Shown: positions 32,376 through 41,716 of the stretch, one piece after another
How the letters are laid out: each line of letters opens with the position of its first letter
How positions within the stretch are numbered: position 1 is the first letter of the stretch
Origin: Acuticoccus sediminis
Lineage (GTDB): Bacteria > Pseudomonadota > Alphaproteobacteria > Rhizobiales > Amorphaceae
DNA length: 64,000 bases
NCBI RefSeq assembly: GCF_003258595.1
Contig: NZ_QHHQ01000001.1
Span: 682,001 to 746,000 of the forward strand
Direction of reading: 5' to 3'
The notes under the pieces: generated by a model
Databases searched by the model: none
Told to the model about the DNA's origin: nothing
Seen by the model: the letters and a program-made list of their open reading frames with translations, nothing else
Made by a program: the position numbers and the translations under genes

Positions 32376-33293
32376 ATGGCGGAACAGATCGCGCTCGATC
32401 GGCTGACCGGGCTGCTGGCCTTTGCCCGTGCGGCGTCGCTTGGCAGCTTCACGGCGGCGGCACGCTCGCTGTCGATCTCGCCGTCGGCGGTGAGCAGGAG
32501 CGTGCAGCGACTGGAGGCCCGGCTCGGCGTGTCGCTGTTCACCCGGACGACGCGGGCGCTGACGCTGACGCCCGAGGGGCGCGAGCTGTTCGAGCGTGCG
32601 CTGCGCCTCCTGCGCGAGGTCGAGGAGATCGAGCAGGCCGCGATGACGGCGCGATCCGATCCGGTGGGCACGCTGCGGGTCGCGACGTCGCTGCCGCTCG
32701 GCGTCCATGTGATCGCGCCGGCGCTTCCGGCCTTCCGGCGGCTCCACCCCATGGTGTCGATCGACCTTCGGCTGAGCGACCGGTTCGTCAACATCGTGGA
32801 GGAGGGGGTCGACGTCGCCGTTCGCATCGGCGAGCTCGGCGATGCCCGGCTGATCTCGCGGCGGCTGGCGGCGTGCCGGCTCTGCGCCTTCGCGGCGCCG
32901 TCCTACCTCGCCGCCCGCGGCACGCCGCAGCATCCCGACGAGCTGTCCGGCCACGACACCGTCAACCTGCAATATCAGAGCAGCGGCCAGCCGTTCCGCT
33001 GGCCGTTCCGGGTCGACAATCGCACGATCGAGATCGTCCCGCAGCCCGGCATCGTCGCCGACGTGAGCGACGCCGTCGTGGCCGCGCTGGTGGCCGGCGG
33101 CGGCATCGGGGTGACGGCGACCTTCCTCGCCGCGCCGTTCGTCGCACGCGGAGACCTCGCGCCCGTTCTCGCCGACTACGCCGTCGACCACCACGACATC
33201 ACCGCCGTCTGGCCCGAAAGCCGCGCGACGAACCCCGCCGTCCGCGCCTTCCTCGACTGGCTCGCCGGCGTGTTCAGCGATCTAGATCGCTGA
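32376..33293 (+). CDS. LysR-family transcriptional regulator
   Basis: A 305-residue LysR regulator of the CrgA/DmlR-like group. The winged helix is at residues ~8-66 ([55 protein letters not shown]). The effector domain has [40 protein letters not shown] and [21 protein letters not shown] at 32376 was chosen; 40 residues upstream in frame belong to the divergent promoter. It is divergently transcribed from the quinone oxidoreductase, the classic arrangement for a LysR activator and its target. Confidence 0.93.
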   Translation: MAEQIALDRLTGLLAFARAASLGSFTAAARSLSISPSAVSRSVQRLEARLGVSLFTRTTRALTLTPEGRELFERALRLLREVEEIEQAAMTARSDPVGTLRVATSLPLGVHVIAPALPAFRRLHPMVSIDLRLSDRFVNIVEEGVDVAVRIGELGDARLISRRLAACRLCAFAAPSYLAARGTPQHPDELSGHDTVNLQYQSSGQPFRWPFRVDNRTIEIVPQPGIVADVSDAVVAALVAGGGIGVTATFLAAPFVARGDLAPVLADYAVDHHDITAVWPESRATNPAVRAFLDWLAGVFSDLDR

Positions 33294-33568
33294 CGGTCTG
33301 ATCGGGCGCCGCCGGCGGGCGTGAAGACCTCCTTTGAGATCTTAACAAGGCGATAGTTGAGCAGACAGCAACGCTGAAGAATCGGTGCGAGCTGGAGAAT
33401 GTTCGCTCCCAGGCCCTCTCTCTCCGCCAGTCTTATCATCGATCAATTTGGATTTGATTGGCGCTTCTGGGGCGGACGGAAATTCTGTCCCACGTTCTGT
33501 CCCACATCCCTGCCCGACTGCTGGCGCACTTCGGTGAACGCGTGCGGATAGACGGTTCGGGTCGGCGC

Positions 33569-33826
33569 ATGAACGTCGGCTCTACCGTCCATTTCAACCC
33601 GACCGAGGGCCACATCCTTGCTGGCGTGCAGATCGACGAGCACCGCTTTCTGGCGCGGGTAACGTCGCCGCAGCTCTTTCACATCGCTCCCGACCCGCGT
33701 GACACGGAGGACAAGCGCAAGCTCGCCGCATCGAAGGATGCGCAGGATCTGCCGGAGATCCGCCACAAGGTGCAGCGGCTCTTTGAAGGTGCGAAAGCCT
33801 GCGGTGCCGTTTGGTGCTGCGGTCAT
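33569..33826 (+). pseudogene. Unknown ORF of a duplicated module (copy 1)
   Basis: A frame encoding MNVGSTVHFNPTEGHILAGV, QIDEHRFLARVTSPQLFHIA and DLPEIRHKVQRLFEGAKA. I do not recognise the family. Third codon positions are GC-rich in this frame, supporting plus-strand coding, but an opposite-strand frame (33443-33826) begins with an ATGA overlap to the neighbouring minus gene and cannot be excluded. The first ~55 bases recur at 49387-49440. The plus frame runs without a stop into the adjacent minus-strand gene, so the 3' end appears lost. Confidence 0.35.
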
Positions 33827-34176
33827 CGAGTTACTCCAGCCTTATGCCCCTTGGCGAAAGCGTTGAGCATCTCTTCGAACTGGTCGACGAACTCGATCAG
33901 GTCATCGCTGGCGCGAAGCATCGCGTCTCCGCACGAGTGGCGGACCCCATCCCGGCAATGGACTCCGCGCCTGCTGTGTAGAACCTGATGCGCGCCTCCA
34001 GCGAGTCCCATTCGTCGATCAGGTTGGACAGTGTGGGTGCCACGTCGCTCTCCGCGACTGTCCGGTCGCAGGCGATGGTCTTGGCGGTAGGCACTGCTTC
34101 CCCCACCGCCGGCTCGGCGGTCTTCCGCAAAGTCGGTATCCCAATTGTCTGCGATAACCACCAACGCGGTGCTCAT
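33823..34176 (-). pseudogene. Small unknown protein of a duplicated module (copy 1), frameshifted
   Basis: Read across frames this encodes AVPTAKTIACDRTVAESDVA, PTLSNLIDEWDSLEARIRFY, TAGAESIAGMG and then ASDDLIEFVDQFEEMLNAFA, KGHKAGVTR. A frameshift separates the middle from the end (near 33930), and the natural ATG (34176) is in a different frame from the body, so it is broken at least twice. The N-terminal part recurs at 49416-49580 (AVSAAKTVASDRTIAEGDAA, PTLSK). It is divergent from an XRE-type regulator remnant 57 bases away. Family unknown; the acidic helical end could be a coiled-coil. Confidence 0.5.
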
Positions 34177-34232
34177 AACTAACCAGCCGCGGAACGTTTC
34201 GGACAAATACAAAGATAGTTATCGGAGCCAGT

Positions 34233-34481
34233 ATGACGTCGGTGACAAGCAATCAGTTGCGAGCGGTCGGTACACTCGCGGGAGTATAGCAAAAGCGGCT
34301 CGCTGAGAAATCCGGCGTCAGTATCAATACGATTCGCAATATGGAGGGTCGCGGCTCCGAGGAGATAGCCAGTGGTGCCGTTACTGTCATGAAGGTGCTG
34401 GCCGCGATGGAAGCGGCCGGCGTAGAATTTGCGAATAGTGGACAGCCGGGCGTTCGTCTCCAAAAGACAGCGGAATTATAA
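34233..34481 (+). pseudogene. XRE-family helix-turn-helix regulator with in-frame amber (copy 1)
   Basis: ATG at 34233 with GGAG 5 bases upstream opens MTSVTSNQLRAVGTLAGV, then TAG at 34287-34289, then in the same frame QKRLAEKSGVSINTIRNMEG, VMKVLAAMEAAGVEFANSGQ and PGVRLQ, stopping at TAA (34479). This is the ~80-residue HTH_3 protein type common in alphaproteobacteria (LR-A--LLGWSQ--LAE-SGVS---I---E, then ALE-AGVEFI--G-PGVRL). The amber replaces the residue just before the conserved Gln. A decayed homologue lies at 49716-49823. Confidence 0.7.
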
Positions 34482-34486
34482 ACCTA

Positions 34487-35523
34487 CCGTCAAGGACCGC
34501 GCGGGGCACGGAGGGCGGCTTCGAGCCTCTCGGTTGCTCGGCAGCCGCAAGTTCAAACGCCGCGTCTGTCCGTAGTTGCTCGACCTCGTCCTCGATTTTC
34601 TTCTCGTCGGGGAGCGTAGCGATCCGGTTGTCCTTGTCCGCGCGCCGATAGATCTGGCGGGCGACAGCGATGAGGATGGTCTTCGGGGCCTTGCCCTTCT
34701 GGCGCATCCGCTCGCGCATGGCGACGAGGTTCGGGATGCGGCGCGGTGCCGTGAGGGCTGCGATGTAGAGCGCTTCGCGAACCTTGCGGTGCGCGCCCCA
34801 GATGCGGCGCGTGCCGCGCCGGGTTCCGCTCTCCCGGGCGTGGGGTGCGAGGCCGGCGAGGGACGCATTGCGGCGCCGGTCGAGCCTGCCGAGTTCGGGA
34901 AGTTTGCCCCGGAGAAGTGGCGAGGACCATCGGGCCGATGCCAGGTACGGCGCGCAGAAGCCGAGCTTGTGAAGAAAGCGTCCGGTCGTCTTCGATGAAT
35001 TGAGCGATGGCGCGATCGAGTTCGGCGATCTGGCGTGTGAGGAGGTCGATCATCGCCTCGATCTGGGCGGCGATCTCGTCCTGGCCGGCGTTGTGCCGGC
35101 GCGTCGTCTCGGCCTTGCCGATATCGACCAACTGCCTGCAGTACCTGAGGAAATCGGACAGCCGGCTGCGCGCCGGGCTGCTTGGGCGAGTGATGGGGAG
35201 GTCGAGGACCGAGCCCATCTGGGCGAGCACGCGGGCATCAACCCGGTCGGTCTTGGCGAGGACGCCGGTGGCCCTGACGAACTCGCGCCTGGCGTGGATT
35301 GGTCCACGAGAAGGTGACGCCGCATTCGGTGAGTGCAGCGTTGAGCGGGCCTTCGCGGCCACTGGTCGCCTCGAAGATGACGAGGGCGTCAGAGGCCAGC
35401 GACGAAACCCAGGCGGCGATAGATTCCGGGTCGTTCGCGACCTCGTGTGGAAGTGACAGCCGGCAGGCCGGGGAGGTCGAGAACGGTGCGCGAGAGGTCG
35501 CAGCCAAGGACGGTGCGCGGCAT
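34487..35523 (-). mobile_element. IS110-family insertion sequence, transposase pseudogene
   Basis: The transposase starts MPRTVLGCDLSRTVLDLPGL at 35523. Homology hops frames: NDPESIAAWVSSLASDALVI and FEATSGREGPLNAALTECGV, then RATGVLAKTDRVDARVLAQM and LRAVPGIGPMVLAT, then MRERMRQKGKAPKTILIAVA and RQIYRRADKDN. FEATSG and KTDRVDA belong to the N-terminal DEDD domain; the VPGIGP segment leads into the C-terminal serine domain. At least three frameshifts kill it. IS110 elements lack long terminal inverted repeats, so exact ends cannot be set. The upstream non-coding side (35524-35700) may be its left end. Confidence 0.85.
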
Positions 35524-35590
35524 GGTGGGATCCTGTCCATGTCGTTCGGGATCGGCTGTCCCAAGCAACTATTCAGGGTTCAAGAGCGAC

Positions 35591-35656
35591 GCGGAAGGGA
35601 CCCATGCTCCCTAACGGGTTCAGTCACCCTCGGGGGGGACGGGCTCCCTTCCGCAA
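35591..35656 (-). ncRNA. Hairpin upstream of the IS110 transposase, possible bridge-RNA relic
   Basis: GCGGAAGGGA at 35591-35600 pairs perfectly with TCCCTTCCGC at 35647-35656, extended by three more C-G pairs with one bulge, giving a ~13-bp stem around a ~38-base loop. It lies about 70-130 bases upstream of the transposase start, on the side where IS110 elements encode their structured bridge RNA. Identification is by position and structure only; it could instead be part of an IS end or unrelated. Confidence 0.25.
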
Positions 35657-35805
35657 CCCTGAAGCTACCACCTCGCCAATAAACAGGGAGGTTCAATTGA
35701 TATTGGATCTTGTACCTGATCGACGGCGAGTGGGAGATTCCGCAAGGTGGCACCTTATAGGGGAAGCAATTGAGCCAGTGACCCGGTGGTGCGATGGTCA
35801 TGCCC

Positions 35806-36564
35806 ATGTCGAACCCCAACCCCGACACATTTCGATACCACAAGACGTCACCGGAAGTGTTGCCGCTCGCCGTCATGCTCGACATAGGCTTCCCGCTGTC
35901 GTTCCGGAACGTGAAGGATTTGCTGAAGGAGCGCGGGATCGAAGCCTCCGGCAAGACGGTACGAATTTGGAACGAGCGCTTCGACCCCATCTTCACCGCT
36001 GATATCCGCCGCAAGCGGTTGGTGGCACTGCCGTCAAGGACACCGTGGCGCTGGCATCTCGACGAAGCCATTCTGAAGATCAAGGGCGCAACGCGCCTCC
36101 TCTGGCGCGCATTTGACCAGGACGCCGAAGTTCTCGAGGCTTTCATCTCGAAAACACGAAGTCGCAGGGCGGCGCAGAGTTTTCCGCGGAAGGCATCGAG
36201 GCGGCACGGCCGCCGCCTCGAAATTGCGACCGACCGAACCCTCTCATACCACGCCGCTCTGTGCGATCGCGCCGTCTCGGTCCGGCAATGCACCGGCCGC
36301 CGGCTCGATAATCGCGCCGAGACTCTGGGTCAGCCGGTGCGACGACATGACCACGCCATTCTTCGTTTTCGGCCACCGGAGACGCAGCAGCGGGTCGCCT
36401 GCGCCCGCACCTCGATCCGCAACCACGTCAACCCGGAACGCCACGTCTACAGCCGTCATGATCTGCAACGACATCGGGCCACCACCGTCGCCGAGGGCGT
36501 CGGGCCGGGGCGGCCTGATGTCGACGCCGTCAGCCAACCTCCCTCCCTCACGCCATTCCCCTGA
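35806..36564 (+). mobile_element. IS6-family transposase, apparently full length
   Basis: A 252-residue DDE transposase. The N-terminal part (DTFRYHKTSPEVLPLAVMLD, FPLSFRNVKDLLKERGIEAS, KTVRIWNERF) is the IS6 DNA-binding region. Catalytic residues appear to be D86 (WRWHLDEAILKIKG), D143 (EIATDRTLSYHAAL) and E172 (GRRLDNRAETLGQPVRR). The end (RTSIRNHVNPERHVYSRHDL) has the usual family character with a short divergent tail. Spacing between D143 and E172 is that of the alphaproteobacterial subgroup. I could not find 14-bp terminal inverted repeats, so element ends are not given. ATG at 35806 chosen over 35794. Confidence 0.8.
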
Positions 36565-36585
36565 CACCGCCCGTAGGAGGCCGGC

Positions 36586-37968
36586 ATGACCCGCTTTTCA
36601 CGCCCCAATCTGCGCTTTCTCGGAGCTGCGGGAACCGTCACAGGATCGCGCTATCTCGTGGAAGCCGGGTCACGCCGCATTCTTGTCGATTGCGGCCTCT
36701 TCCAGGGCTTCAAGACCCTGCGTGACCGCAATCGTAAACCGTTCCCAGCACGACCCTCCAGCATCGACACAGTGCTGCTGACACATGCGCATCTCGACCA
36801 CTCGGGCTATCTTCCGGCGCTGATCCGCGCCGGATATGCGGGGCGCGTGCTCTGTACCGAAGCCACCGCGGAACTCTGCGGTCTGATACTGCCCGACAGC
36901 GGCCACCTTCAGGAAGAGGAGGCGCGCTTTGCGGCGCGAAAAGGATTCTCAAAGCATCGGCACCCGACCCCGCTCTACACGCTGAAAGATGCCGGGAAGG
37001 CTCTCGAGCGGTTCAAGACCGTTGAGTTCCAACAACGGATCAACTTGGGCGACGACATCGCCGCGACGTTCATTCCTGCCGGCCACCTCCTGGGAGCGGC
37101 GCAGATCCGACTCGAGATCGGCAGCTCCATTGTTCATTTCAGTGGCGATCTCGGCCACGATCCGGATCCGCTGATGAGACCACCGGAGCCGTTTCACGGT
37201 GCCGATGTGCTTGTCTGCGAATCGACCTACGGCGATCGGCGCCATCCGGATATCGACGCGGAGGCGGAACTTGCGCCGGTGCTCAAGCGCACCTTCGCTC
37301 GGGGCGGGACAGTCCTGATTGCGTCTTTTGCGGTCGGCCGTGCGCAGGGGTTGATGCTTCATCTCGCCCGCCTAATGGCGCGGGGTGAGATCCCTCGAGT
37401 GCCTGTCTACCTCAACAGTCCGATGGCGATCGACGCGACCGAGATCTATCACCGCCATCACGAGGAGCACCACGTCTCCCGCGAGGATTGCGTGGCCATG
37501 TTCCGAATTGCCACCCGCGTGAATTCGGTCGACCAGTCGAAGGAACTCAACACGCGGAAGGGGCCGATGATCATCATCTCGGCGAGCGGTATGCTCACCG
37601 GGGGACGCATTCTCCATCACCTGGTCAGCTTCGGGGGCGATCGGCGGAACACGATTCTGCTCTCGGGGTTCCAGGCCGGCGGGACGAGAGGCGCAGCGCT
37701 GGTCGGCGGCGCTCGAACGCTGCGCATGTTCGGACGCGATTATCCAATCGAAGCGGAAGTCGTCCAACTTCAAAGTCTCTCGGGTCACGCCGACGCCGAC
37801 GAAATCCTGCGCTGGATGGCGTCCGGGCCGGCACCGCGCATGACCTATCTCACGCATGGCGAGCCTACGGCGGCCGACACGTTACGCCAGCGAGTCGCGC
37901 ATGAACTCGGCCGGGCAGTCCGCGTTCCGGATCATCTCGACACAGTGCATCTAGATCGCCCGAAATGA
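36586..37968 (+). CDS. Metallo-beta-lactamase/beta-CASP RNase-like protein
   Basis: A 460-residue protein. The N-terminal MBL domain has the zinc motif THAHLDHSG (H67, H69, D71, H72), a further His in PAGHLLGAAQIRL and the HFSGDLG strand. The beta-CASP insertion and C-terminal RNA-specificity part follow (LIASFAVGRAQGL, IIISASGMLTGGRILHHL, LQSLSGHADADEIL). The family cleaves RNA (YsiA/RNase J/CPSF73-like). It starts 22 bases after the IS6 transposase gene. Its stop overlaps the next ATG (ATGA), so it is the first gene of a three-gene unit with a nucleoside phosphorylase and a PRPP synthetase. Confidence 0.92.
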   Translation: MTRFSRPNLRFLGAAGTVTGSRYLVEAGSRRILVDCGLFQGFKTLRDRNRKPFPARPSSIDTVLLTHAHLDHSGYLPALIRAGYAGRVLCTEATAELCGLILPDSGHLQEEEARFAARKGFSKHRHPTPLYTLKDAGKALERFKTVEFQQRINLGDDIAATFIPAGHLLGAAQIRLEIGSSIVHFSGDLGHDPDPLMRPPEPFHGADVLVCESTYGDRRHPDIDAEAELAPVLKRTFARGGTVLIASFAVGRAQGLMLHLARLMARGEIPRVPVYLNSPMAIDATEIYHRHHEEHHVSREDCVAMFRIATRVNSVDQSKELNTRKGPMIIISASGMLTGGRILHHLVSFGGDRRNTILLSGFQAGGTRGAALVGGARTLRMFGRDYPIEAEVVQLQSLSGHADADEILRWMASGPAPRMTYLTHGEPTAADTLRQRVAHELGRAVRVPDHLDTVHLDRPK

Positions 37969-39473
37969 GCGACACGCTCATCCTCGTGCCCGCGGGCATC
38001 GACACCTACCGTCAGCCCGTCGTCTACATGCGCGAGGATTGCCACATCTGCCGGGCGGAGGGCTTTGCCTCTCAGACACGAGTGCGCATCGACCTGCGCG
38101 ACCGGTGGGTCATCGCCACGTTGAACGTCGTGGCTCACGACGGATGGCTGGCGGTCGACAATGCGGCGTTGTCCATTTCCGCCTGGTCGGCGCTTGGAGC
38201 ACGCCCCGGTGACAGGGCCCGGTTCTCCCATCCCGAGCCTGCCGGATCCGCCTCGAAGGTCCGGGCAAAAGCCTACGGCGAAAGGCTGAACGAGCGCGAT
38301 TTCGCATCGATCATTCGCGACACGCTCGAGAACCGGCTGACCGATCTCGATCTTGCTGCCTTCATCACGGCCTGTGCGGGAAACCGGCTGGACGGCACCG
38401 AGACCGTGGCGCTGACGCGGTCGATGCAGGCCGCAGGCGAAACCCTCGACTGGGGCGGACGAAGCGTCCTGGACAAGCACTGTGTCGGAGGGCTGCCCGG
38501 AAACCGGACAACACCGCTGGTCGTCGCGATTGTGGCGGCCACCGGCCAGTTGATCCCCAAAACGTCGAGCCGTGCCATCACATCCCCTGCGGGAACGGCG
38601 GATACCATGGAGGTCATGGCCCCGGTCACGCTCGACGAACGGGCGCTGCGCCGAGTGGTCGAGGCCGAGGGCGGCTGCGTGATCTGGGGAGGCGCGCTGA
38701 ACCTCAGTCCGGCCGACGACCACTTCATCCGCATCGAGCGCTCGCTCGACTTCGACTCGACCGGACAACTTGTGGCCAGTGTCCTGTCGAAGAAGGCCGC
38801 AGCCGGGTCCACTCATGTTCTGATCGACATGCCAGTCGGGGTCACTGCCAAGGTTCGTTCCGCCGAGGCGGCCGCGGCCCTGTCAGCGCTGTTCCTACGG
38901 GTGGGCGAGGCCATTGGCCTTCGGCTGGCCGTCCACCTCAGCGACGGCACCGCTCCCGTCGGTCGTGGCATCGGTCCGGCGCTCGAAGCGGCGGATGTGC
39001 TGGCGGTGCTCCGGCGAAGGGCCGAGGCACCGCTGGATCTTCGGGCAAGGGCGTTGGACCTTGCGGCGCACCTGCTCGATCTCGCGCCCGGTGGAGTGCC
39101 CGGCGAGGGGCGGGCAAGAGCGGAAGCGCTGCTCGACAGCGGCGCGGCGGAGGCGAAGTTCCTTGCGATATGCGAAGCGCAGGGCGGCTTCGCGGAGCCG
39201 AAGCTGGCGCCACACCGGATCGAGCTTCCCGCCCCCTGCCAGGGGATCATTTCCGCTATCGATAATCGAGTCATCGCGCGCGTGGCCAAGCTTGCAGGTG
39301 CACCGCGGCAGAAGGTTGCAGGCGTTCTACTCCGGGTGCAGGTCGGGGACCGGGTCTCGAAGGGCCAGCCGCTCTACGAGATCCACGCCGCGACTCCGGG
39401 GGAGGCGGCGTGGGCGCATCGCTACGCCGAGCAGCATGCAGATGCGCTGTCGATCGCGCAGGGGCCACGATGA
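37965..39473 (+). CDS. Thymidine phosphorylase-family (AMP phosphorylase-like) enzyme
   Basis: A 502-residue protein of the long, archaeal-type thymidine/AMP phosphorylase family. An N-terminal domain (residues ~1-90, with AEGFASQTRVRIDLRDRWVI) precedes the phosphorylase core: VLDKHCVGGLPGNRTTPLVV, PKTSSRAITSPAGTADTMEV and SVLSKKAAAGSTHVLIDMPV, and a C-terminal barrel-sandwich region (GVLLRVQVGDRVSKGQPLYE). It releases a base from a nucleoside or nucleotide with phosphate. Both ends overlap neighbours (ATGA), so it is co-translated with the MBL protein and the PRPP synthetase. Confidence 0.93.
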   Translation: MSDTLILVPAGIDTYRQPVVYMREDCHICRAEGFASQTRVRIDLRDRWVIATLNVVAHDGWLAVDNAALSISAWSALGARPGDRARFSHPEPAGSASKVRAKAYGERLNERDFASIIRDTLENRLTDLDLAAFITACAGNRLDGTETVALTRSMQAAGETLDWGGRSVLDKHCVGGLPGNRTTPLVVAIVAATGQLIPKTSSRAITSPAGTADTMEVMAPVTLDERALRRVVEAEGGCVIWGGALNLSPADDHFIRIERSLDFDSTGQLVASVLSKKAAAGSTHVLIDMPVGVTAKVRSAEAAAALSALFLRVGEAIGLRLAVHLSDGTAPVGRGIGPALEAADVLAVLRRRAEAPLDLRARALDLAAHLLDLAPGGVPGEGRARAEALLDSGAAEAKFLAICEAQGGFAEPKLAPHRIELPAPCQGIISAIDNRVIARVAKLAGAPRQKVAGVLLRVQVGDRVSKGQPLYEIHAATPGEAAWAHRYAEQHADALSIAQGPR

Positions 39474-39772
39474 TCCTGGCTCCGTTCCCGGAGATGACCC
39501 CGCTTGCGACCGCGATCGCAAGCCATCTGGATACCGGATGTCGGCCGCTCGGCTGGCACCGTTTTCCGGACGGCGAAAGTCTGGTGACGCTCCCGGACGG
39601 GCTATCGGGCGACGATATCTCCGTCGTCGCGACCCTGCGCGATCCCGACCGGCTTGCCCTTCCGCTGCGCATTGCGCCTGCCACGGCGCGGGAACCTGGC
39701 GCTCACCGAGTCGGGCCGATTGCGCCTTCTCTCGGCTACATGCGGCAGGACCAGTCGTTCCACCCGGGATAG
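39470..39772 (+). pseudogene. Ribose-phosphate pyrophosphokinase (PRPP synthetase)-like gene, truncated by amber
   Basis: The ATG overlaps the phosphorylase stop. The frame encodes PLGWHRFPDGESLVTLPDGL, VVATLRDPDRLALPLRIAPA and SLGYMRQDQSFHPG, the N-terminal domain of a PRPP synthetase (YMRQD-RFHPGE motif), then TAG at 39770-39772 at the conserved glutamate. In the same frame SVSSPFFADLLS follows, still recognisable, before homology fades by about 39815. About two thirds of the gene is gone. It would have made PRPP, matching the nucleotide chemistry of the phosphorylase. Confidence 0.85.
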
Positions 39773-40117
39773 TCCGTCAGCTCGCCCTTTTTCGCGGATT
39801 TGCTGAGCGAAAGCTCCTTGGGCGGTATTCGGGGTCGTAGCCGGAGTGTGGATTGGCGCCGGAGGTGGGTATGAGCCATGCTGCCGTGTCAAGGATGCCC
39901 GAGTGTTGCGCGAGGAGCAGTCGATTCGTGGATCCGGGTGAAGCCGGAGCTTGTTCGACGTTGCGGAGATAGTCGCCACGACCTGCCAGGGCCACTGTCA
40001 GGATTTGCTCTCGTCTCTTTAGCCTCACTACCTTCTGCGGCAACTTTAAGGTGGTAAAGGTCGCGCGTTCATGGCCTCTTCTGGGTACGGGTAACGCCAA
40101 AGACCGCGGAGATCGTC
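39773..40117. other. Tail of the PRPP synthetase remnant and intergenic DNA
   Basis: Homology to PRPP synthetase persists to about 39815 (SVSSPFFADLLS). The remaining ~300 bases show no supported gene; a promoter for the serine hydrolase is expected just before 40118. Confidence 0.45.
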
Positions 40118-41716
40118 ATGCCTTGGAGGCGGCTATACTTCAGTCGGTGTCGGATACAGTTTGCTTCCCTGTTGCTGTCCATGGGACTGGCGACACTGGC
40201 GGTCGCGCAGGCGACGGCCGACGAACGGACGATTGGATCGTTCGATAGCGCGACCTCGGAGTCGATCCGCGCCGCCATCCCGAAGCTTGAGACGTACATC
40301 GAGGCCCTGATCGAGGCCGACGCCGTGCCGGGCCTCGCGGTCGCAATCGTGAGCGGCGATCAGGTCTATCTGAATGGCTTTGGTGTCAGGGAGGCCGGCG
40401 CGCCGGAACACGTCGATGCCGATACGGTGTTTCAGATCGCATCACTGTCGAAGCCGATCTCGTCGACGATCGTCGCCGCGCTGATGTCGGACGGCGCCTT
40501 CGACTGGGACACACGCATCTCCCAGATTGATCCGTCGTTCCAGCTCTTCGAACCCTATCCGACCGCAAACGTCACCGTGTCGGACCTTCTTTCGCACCGC
40601 AGCGGGTTGCCCGGTCTCGTCGGCGACGAGCTTCTGGCCTACGGCTTCGATCGCGCCACGATCCTTCGTCGGCTGCGCCTCGTCAGGCCGGCTTACTCCT
40701 TCCGCGGAGGATATGAATACAGCAACTCAGGCTTTACGGAGGGTGCCGTCGCGGCCGCAGCCGCTGTGGGCCTCGCGTGGGAGGAGGCGGCCGAGACGCT
40801 GCTCTTCGGGCCGCTCGGGATGGCCTCCACCAGCATGCGCTACGGCGATTACCTCGCGCGGGGAAACCGTGCCGAGCTGCACGTTCGCTACGACGACCGC
40901 TGGCAGGCGCTCGTGAAACACGACACGGATGCCCAGGCGCCGGCGGGGGGAGTCAGCACCAGCGTGCGCGACCTCGCCCGTTGGATGACCCTTGTCCTAG
41001 GCAATGGCGTCATCGACGGGCGACGGCTCGCCCCGGAAGATGCCCTCGCGGCGAGCCATGCCGCACTTTCGCACATCGGATCGGACCCGATCGGCGGGGA
41101 ACCGGTCTTCTACGGATTGGGATGGGCCTTGATCTACGGCAACAATGGCAGGGTCTGGACCCATGCCGGCGCCCTCACTGCCGGAGCGCGCTCCCTGGCG
41201 ACATTCTATCCAGATAAGGGGTTCGCAATTGCCGTGCTGTCGAATGCCCACCCGACCGGCGCGCCGGAGGCTGTGGTCGACCGGTTCGTGGACCTCGTCC
41301 TCTCCGGCGGAGACGGACCGGACACGATCGAAACGTGGAACGGGATCTACGCGTCGATGGTCCCCGAATCTCCCTCGGCCAAGGACTATGGATCGTTGCC
41401 ACAATGGCTATCACCGCCCTTGTCGCCGCAAGCTTACGTCGGGACCTACCATAACGCTTATGTAGGGACGGCGGTTGTCACAGCGTCCGATGACGGGATC
41501 CTCAACCTCGCGCTCGGTCCCGAGGGTGGTCTCCAGCGTCCTCTGCGCCACTTCAATCGCGACCAGTTCACGTTCTTTCTTCTCGAAGAAGTGCCTGACA
41601 CGCCCTTCGGTATCAGTTTCCAGATCGGCGCACAGGGCGTGGCTACGTCGATGAATATCGACGACATCACCGACAGCGGCTTCGGAAGGCTCGAACGGGT
41701 GGGCGACGCGCCCTAA
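40118..41716 (+). CDS. Exported serine hydrolase, beta-lactamase class C/esterase fold
   Basis: A 532-residue protein with a signal peptide (FASLLLSMGLATLAVAQATA). The penicillin-binding fold motifs are SxxK at S109-K112 (IASLSKPI), YxN at Y201-N203 (GYEYSNSGF) and HAG in VWTHAGALTAGARS. After the hydrolase domain (to ~residue 415) a C-terminal beta-rich segment (YVGTYHNAYVGTAVVTASDD) matches the extra domain often fused to such esterases. GGAG lies 6 bases before the ATG. It likely cleaves an ester or amide in the periplasm; true beta-lactam hydrolysis is less likely because of the extra domain. Confidence 0.92.
   Translation: MPWRRLYFSRCRIQFASLLLSMGLATLAVAQATADERTIGSFDSATSESIRAAIPKLETYIEALIEADAVPGLAVAIVSGDQVYLNGFGVREAGAPEHVDADTVFQIASLSKPISSTIVAALMSDGAFDWDTRISQIDPSFQLFEPYPTANVTVSDLLSHRSGLPGLVGDELLAYGFDRATILRRLRLVRPAYSFRGGYEYSNSGFTEGAVAAAAAVGLAWEEAAETLLFGPLGMASTSMRYGDYLARGNRAELHVRYDDRWQALVKHDTDAQAPAGGVSTSVRDLARWMTLVLGNGVIDGRRLAPEDALAASHAALSHIGSDPIGGEPVFYGLGWALIYGNNGRVWTHAGALTAGARSLATFYPDKGFAIAVLSNAHPTGAPEAVVDRFVDLVLSGGDGPDTIETWNGIYASMVPESPSAKDYGSLPQWLSPPLSPQAYVGTYHNAYVGTAVVTASDDGILNLALGPEGGLQRPLRHFNRDQFTFFLLEEVPDTPFGISFQIGAQGVATSMNIDDITDSGFGRLERVGDAP

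Noticed and set aside
33443-33826. Minus-strand 127-codon ORF with an ATGA overlap to the neighbouring small-protein gene
   Set aside because: The overlap is suggestive, but third-position GC is higher in the opposite frame (33569-33826) and the Arg/Val-rich product has no family character; left as an alternative.
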